Assembly (NCBI GenBank): GCA_000701725.1
Contig: KL370820.1
Span: 61,235 to 98,379 of the forward strand
DNA: 37,145 nt
Direction: 5' to 3'
Source of the DNA: Erysipelotrichaceae bacterium NK3D112
GTDB taxonomy: Bacteria; Bacillota_I; Bacilli_A; Erysipelotrichales; Erysipelotrichaceae
A program made the translations under genes and the position numbers. The notes below the pieces were generated by a model, which ran no database searches, was not told where the DNA came from, and was given only the letters and a program-made list of their open reading frames with translations. Position 1 is the stretch's first letter, and each line of letters begins with the position of its first letter. Positions 33,875-37,145 of the stretch are shown in pieces.

Positions 33875-35113
33875 TCAGAATCCGCCCACCTGAATACTGT
33901 CATCCATGGCTGTGATGATCTGTGACATACGGCTGTACAATTCCTGGTAGCCCGGACAGATGGAATCATTGAGCTGAGTAAAAGGATAGACTCCGATATC
34001 CAGCCACTGTACCGCTTCGCCATATGTCCAGTGCAGATCCGCCTTGACATCGGAAAGGGTGATTTCCGTCTTGTCGCCTTCCGTTCTCTTGTTTATGGTT
34101 ACCGCTCCCATCATACCGACAAGTGAGTCATCGAACTGGGCGCTGATCAGGTTGCCCAATGCATAGAAACAGATTGTTTTATGACCGTTGATCCACTGCA
34201 CCGGCTGGATCATATGAGGATGGTTGCCGATGATGATATCGCATCCGGCATCAGACAGCTCCTGCGCCAGCCAGATCTGATGATCATTGGGATAATCGGC
34301 ATATTCGGTTCCCCAGTGGATTGCCATGATGACCACATCGGCCATTTCATCCGCTCTTCTGACCTGTTCAAGCATTTCATCCTCATAACCGTCATAGCTG
34401 TTGACCAGATATTCCTGACCTTCCGGCATGGGAATACCGTTGGTGCCGAATGTCCATGAAAGGAAAGCATAGGAAATACCATTGCATTCTCTGACGGAAA
34501 TCTCATTCCGTTCATCCCATGACATATTTGTTCCTTCCATCAGAATTTCATCTTCATGGGCTTTCCAGAAATTGTACTGGCTTTCAAGTCCGGCAGCTCC
34601 CATATCCATCGAGTGGTTGGTTGCGGTGGATACCAGATCGAATCCTTCCTCAATCATATTTTCACCGAATTCCTGCGGTGAATTGAAAACCGGATAAGAG
34701 CTTAATCCCATTTCCGTACCGCCGAGAATAGTCTCCTGGTTGTAATAGGCAAGATCGTATTGTCCTGCGATTTCTCCAATGCGGTCCAGCATCGGTTTAA
34801 AGTCATATGTGCCGTCAGGCTGTGCCGCGTTCTCATAAACCGCGCCATGGATCAGGCCGTCGCCGACCATGAACAGTGTGAAGGAGGATTCCTCCACCTC
34901 GGGTGTTGGCACAGGTGTGGGCTCCGGCTCTTCTGAAACGGCCGGTAATTCTTCATCAGGTGTCTCTGTTGGCTGCGGCTCATTGACTGTTTCGCTGACC
35001 GTCTTTGCATTCCGATGTTTCCAGATGAAGACACCGCTGATCATGAGCGCTGCTGCCAAAACCGCTCCAATAATGATTTTGATTGATTTTTTCAGTTTCT
35101 TTCTGTGTGCCAT
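33875..35113 (-). CDS. CapA/YwtB-like metallophosphoesterase family protein
   Basis: 412 residues. Residues 11-30 are a signal anchor, followed by a Pro/Glu/Thr-rich linker (35-75) that spans the wall side. The PGA_cap domain shows MVGDGLIHGAVY, YYNQETILGG, TATNHSMDMGAAG (NHxxD metal motif), MAIHWGTEY, IIGNHPHMIQPV and YALGNLIS. Relatives take part in poly-gamma-glutamate capsule synthesis. No capB or capC partner is in the window, and a general envelope phosphoesterase role is equally possible. AGAGGA precedes ATG 35113. It heads the kptA operon: 31 bases separate its stop from the kptA start. Confidence 0.88.
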   Translation of the reverse strand: MAHRKKLKKSIKIIIGAVLAAALMISGVFIWKHRNAKTVSETVNEPQPTETPDEELPAVSEEPEPTPVPTPEVEESSFTLFMVGDGLIHGAVYENAAQPDGTYDFKPMLDRIGEIAGQYDLAYYNQETILGGTEMGLSSYPVFNSPQEFGENMIEEGFDLVSTATNHSMDMGAAGLESQYNFWKAHEDEILMEGTNMSWDERNEISVRECNGISYAFLSWTFGTNGIPMPEGQEYLVNSYDGYEDEMLEQVRRADEMADVVIMAIHWGTEYADYPNDHQIWLAQELSDAGCDIIIGNHPHMIQPVQWINGHKTICFYALGNLISAQFDDSLVGMMGAVTINKRTEGDKTEITLSDVKADLHWTYGEAVQWLDIGVYPFTQLNDSICPGYQELYSRMSQIITAMDDSIQVGGF

Positions 35114-35168
35114 GTTTGTTTTCCTCTTTTCAGGCAGAATGCTGTAAGTAATTGTTTTCCACCAGAAT

Positions 35169-35177
35169 AGTGTACCA
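35169..35177 (-). promoter_or_regulatory. Possible extended -10 promoter of the capA operon
   Basis: On the minus strand TGG-TACACT lies 56 bases upstream of the capA start. The TG motif one base before the hexamer makes it an extended -10. No clear -35 box is seen. Confidence 0.35.
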
Positions 35178-35218
35178 ACACGGGCGGGAAAATGACACTA
35201 ACGGAGAACTTTTTTCTG

Positions 35219-35267
35219 TGGGGATAACAGGACTTGAACCTGCACGTACGAGGCATCAGATCCTAAA
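35219..35267 (-). tRNA. tRNA-Leu (UAG) 3' fragment, probable attachment-site scar
   Basis: The minus strand reads TTTAGGA (anticodon loop with UAG), TCTGA, a variable region, then GCAGG-TTCAAGT-CCTGT (a proper T-arm, plus 35227-35243), TATCCCC and A. This matches the second half of a bacterial tRNA-Leu(UAG). The 5' half is missing: the bases ahead of the loop do not pair with TCTGA and no GGGGATA acceptor strand lies within 100 bases. Such half-tRNAs are left by integrases that recombine in the 3' end of a tRNA gene. Confidence 0.65.
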
Positions 35268-35679
35268 ACTTCAGAATGTGTAAGATCAGTGCCTGAAATA
35301 ATCTTTTGAAACATGAATGCCGATAACTGGTGATCTTATGTGATGTCATGCTTTGACACCGCGTAAGGTCTTTTTGGCTTCAACTCGTAAGACTAAGTCA
35401 TGGGAAATAGAAAATATCATAGATCTGTTTACTACCTGGATAGTAAAACCGATACGGAATAAATAGAATTTATATCCTGTTAGTCTGTACATCAGTTTCA
35501 TACTGCTAATCTTCTGAAGCGTGGTGAGTTATATAAATACCGTGGATTTTGGTAAGTAAAAATCAGATCAAAGCATTCAGTAATCATACTAAGTTAGCAG
35601 TCGTAATCAATCTTCAAGGATTTATCTTTCTGAAAAAGGTTTGGATAGAAAGCATTTAGCAAATATCTATAATATAGAC
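35268..35679. other. Gene-free edge of an integrated element
   Basis: No gene is supported. TAAGATCA (35281-35288) and TGATCTTA (35331-35338) form an 8-bp inverted repeat next to the tRNA scar, and TGTCA-TGCTT-TGACA lies at about 35344-35358. These could be binding sites for recombination proteins. The base composition is richer in A/T than in the operons to the left. Confidence 0.4.
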
Positions 35680-35707
35680 TTGAATTTCCAAAACGGAAAT
35701 ATATAAT
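35680..35707 (+). promoter_or_regulatory. Promoter with built-in operator for the XRE regulator
   Basis: TTGAAT (35680-35685), 16 bases, then a perfect TATAAT (35702-35707). Between the boxes lies ATTTCC-AAAAC-GGAAAT (35684-35700), a perfect inverted repeat with a 5-base centre. A repressor bound there would block RNA polymerase, so self-repression is likely. Confidence 0.7.
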
Positions 35708-35731
35708 ATGTACAAGGAGGTAGAAAGGAGA

Positions 35732-36040
35732 ATGAATAGCGTAGGAGAGACTGTAAAAGAAATTCTGAAAAAAACTGGAAAAACGCAAGTGGATTTATGC
35801 GACATGACGGGCATTAAACCTGCAGCAATGTCTAAATATCTTTCAGGAGATAAAATTCCACGTACAGAAATTCTGATGAAAATTGCCAATGCTCTTGATA
35901 TTTCACTGTATTCATTGCTTGGAAAAGATGAAGAGAAGTCTGCTTATGAGATTTGCCGTTCAGCGTTGCTAGCGCGTAGCGGCAACGAATTGACAGAAGA
36001 GGAAAGAAAGGATCTGATTAAATTGATTTTGGGAGATTAG
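35732..36040 (+). CDS. XRE-family helix-turn-helix regulator
   Basis: 102 residues. The HTH lies at about 6-58: ILKKTGKTQVDLCDMTGIKP, AAMSKYLSGDKIPRTEIL, then KIANALDISLYSLLG. A short helical tail follows and may serve for dimer formation. ATG 35732 is chosen because AAAGGAGA precedes it and because the earlier ATG at 35708 directly abuts the TATAAT box. With the palindrome in its own promoter and an ImmA-type gene next to it, it looks like the master repressor of a phage or ICE. Cleavage by ImmA would normally relieve it. Confidence 0.87.
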   Translation: MNSVGETVKEILKKTGKTQVDLCDMTGIKPAAMSKYLSGDKIPRTEILMKIANALDISLYSLLGKDEEKSAYEICRSALLARSGNELTEEERKDLIKLILGD

Positions 36041-36041
36041 G

Positions 36042-36620
36042 ATGCGTTATAACTCAGAGGATTTTATTGTTGAAACGGTTGCTGACATTTACGAAGATCA
36101 CTGTATAGGGAAATAAGGATTCGATCTTATCCAACTATGTAAAGATATGGGACATTTGGTTTTTCCCTATGACTCATTTTTGGCGGAAACAGAAGAGGAT
36201 CGGGTCTATCTGCTTGAAAAACAAGATAAGGATGGATTTTCCTGGTACAATCCGAAATCGGAAAAATGTGAAATTTATTATAACAACAATATTAAGCCCT
36301 GGTTACGTCACAAGTTCACGATTCCTCACGAGTTAGGACATATTGAATTTGGACATGTTTTCGAGAAGAAAATTACAAATCGTATGCAGGAAGTTGCTGA
36401 TGAGTTTGCACGGCAACTCTATATGCCTCAGATTATTCTGTTTAAGAAAAAAATACTTACGGTTCATGAAGTGATGTCAACATTCGATGTTACTGAAAGA
36501 TATGCTGTCATAATTATTGACAGATTAGAAAACAGATTGAAGCATCATGGTACAGAGTTCTCTGAAAATGAGTATCGAATTCTAACCGCATTTGATTACA
36601 ATCAGAGTCGTAATAAATAG
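36042..36620 (+). pseudogene. immA: ImmA/IrrE-type metallopeptidase gene broken by one in-frame stop
   Basis: ATG 36042 follows the regulator stop by one base, with GGGAG upstream. The first 24 codons (RYNSEDFIVETVADIYEDHC) read as the N-terminus of the family, then TAA at 36114-36116 stops them. The same frame continues at once with GFDLIQLCKDMGHLVFPYDS and keeps the zinc site HELGHIEFGH and the second Glu region VADEFARQLYMP, to the stop at 36618-36620. Restart at ATG 36147 would give a 157-residue protein, but only a weak site precedes it. Normally ImmA cuts the XRE repressor; here the switch may be damaged. A sequencing error is possible. Confidence 0.75.
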
Positions 36621-36632
36621 GCTCTATGTAAT

Positions 36633-36669
36633 AAAAAAAAAAACACCGGCATTATTGGCGTAATACCGG
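36633..36669 (-). terminator. Strong minus-strand terminator
   Basis: CCGGCATTA (36646-36654) pairs with TAATACCGG (36661-36669) with one mismatch and a 6-base loop. On the minus strand the stem is followed, after two or three bases, by 11 T. No minus-strand protein gene ends here in the window, so an untranslated minus-strand RNA may. Confidence 0.7.
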
Positions 36670-36671
36670 CA

Positions 36672-36768
36672 CGTCATGTTGTTTGATCAACAACCGAGTA
36701 TTGATATTTTAACATGACGACTATTAAAAATCCATCCGCCTGTGATGGGGAAAGGAGGTCGTCATGTT
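36672..36768 (+). promoter_or_regulatory. Structured RNA region with mutually exclusive stems
   Basis: AACATGACGAC (36711-36721) can pair with CGTCATGTT upstream (36672-36680, 9 bp) or with GTCGTCATGTT downstream (36758-36768, 11 bp), but not with both. The downstream stem covers an ATG at 36764 and touches its ribosome site AAAGGAGG (36751-36758). Inside it lies CCATC-CGCCTGT-GATGG (36732-36748). This is the geometry of a translational switch or of a toxin leader in type I systems. Confidence 0.55.
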
Positions 36769-36799
36769 AACGATTGTTTTCGAATTACATATCGGATAG
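36764..36799 (+). CDS. Candidate 11-codon leader peptide
   Basis: ATG 36764, 5 bases after a near-perfect AAAGGAGG, reads MLTIVFELHIG and stops with TAG at 36797-36799. The strong site on so short a frame is notable. It may be a leader peptide, a remnant of a small toxin, or chance. 20 bases later AAGACC-ATTAAGCT-GGTCTT (36820-36839) forms a hairpin ending next to the AGGAGG of the DUF4417 gene. Confidence 0.25.
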   Translation: MLTIVFELHIG

Positions 36800-36854
36800 T
36801 TTCTTGAGACTGACTTAATAAGACCATTAAGCTGGTCTTCAGGAGGAACAGAAA

Positions 36855-37145
36855 TTGAAAAAGTCTGTTCTTAAGAAACCGTCTGACATTAAAGATGTCT
36901 TTGGAGCTTTTCTGGTGGAAAACGCACAGTTTTCCAAAGGAAAGTACGATATGCCGGTGGTCAGATCGAATATCGATGAATTACCAACATCACTGTTCTC
37001 TTACCAAAAGGTAGGCAAGAAAAAACTGGAATTGCAGCCGAAGACTGCCTTGCACTTCTATGTTTATGACTATATTTTTGACGGAGAACACGGGGTATGG
37101 AACGCACTGATTCGCGGTACAGAGTTTGCCAGAGGATTCAACCTC
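36855..37145 (+). CDS. DUF4417 family protein, N-terminal part (3' end outside window)
   Basis: Starts at TTG 36855, 8 bases after AGGAGG (36841-36846), and stays open for 97 codons to the window edge. It reads FGAFLVENAQFSKGKYDMPVV near residues 16-36, then LHFYVYDYIFDGEHGVWN (about 71-88), where DUF4417 proteins have their HFYxDDYxFExxW block. These proteins are common in phages and integrative elements; their function is unknown. A hairpin (36820-36839) directly before the ribosome site may control translation. Confidence 0.6.
   Translation, partial: MKKSVLKKPSDIKDVFGAFLVENAQFSKGKYDMPVVRSNIDELPTSLFSYQKVGKKKLELQPKTALHFYVYDYIFDGEHGVWNALIRGTEFARGFNL

Noticed and set aside
33844-34050. Extension of kptA on the minus strand into capA
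   Set aside because: The added residues do not resemble KptA and overlap conserved CapA sequence in another frame; AAAGGA marks ATG 33843.

Overview
The window reads as chromosomal DNA of a Bacillota (Firmicutes) bacterium of moderate GC. Shine-Dalgarno sites are strong AGGAGG types, some genes start at TTG or GTG, the code is standard, and the families present (Wzz/BY-kinase-type polymerisation protein, IS1634-family transposase, DUF1538 next to PII-like proteins, CapA-type protein, ImmA/DUF4417) fit that group. An anaerobic gut Erysipelotrichia or a neighbouring lineage is a guess; nothing in the sequence fixes the genus.

Layout. (1) 1-820: the 3' end of a surface protein with a Val-Asp-Pro tandem repeat and a C-terminal membrane helix, followed by a 54-residue membrane protein. 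(2) 821-2045: decayed DNA with a truncated transposase start, an eroded reading frame, inverted repeats and the leader of the next operon. (3) 2046-25799: a 20-gene, single-strand Wzx/Wzy-type exopolysaccharide or capsule operon, closed by a strong terminator at 25821. It holds a priming transferase, five glycosyltransferases, UDP-ManNAcA synthesis (wecB/wecC), a pyruvyl transferase, Wzy, Wzx, a Wzz protein fused to a degenerate BY-kinase domain, a beta-helix lipoprotein, a heparinase II/III-like protein, a GH39-like lipoprotein, VanZ, and a tail of DegT aminotransferase, WbqC and two paralogous ATP-grasp enzymes. (4) 25876-28126: an IS1634-family element inside a perfect 114-bp target duplication. 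(5) 28194-30450: a duplicated DUF1538 membrane protein with two PII-like proteins. (6) 30787-32631: a large exported protein of unknown function. (7) 35113-32783 on the minus strand: CapA-like protein, KptA/Tpt1 RNA 2'-phosphotransferase and a small acidic protein. (8) 35219-37145: the edge of an integrated element. A tRNA-Leu 3' fragment looks like the att scar, followed by an XRE repressor with its own operator, an immA gene broken by one in-frame stop, a structured RNA region and the start of a DUF4417 gene.

How the genes work together. The big operon can make a polymer on undecaprenyl phosphate (priming enzyme, then five transferases), supply ManNAcA, add pyruvate, flip the unit (Wzx), polymerise it (Wzy) and set chain length (Wzz). 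The DegT/WbqC/ATP-grasp tail suggests that an amino sugar is made and then decorated, perhaps with amino acids, by ATP-dependent ligation. The three lyase- or hydrolase-like proteins may trim or release the polymer. The DUF1538/PII module looks like a transporter under nucleotide- or metabolite-sensing control.
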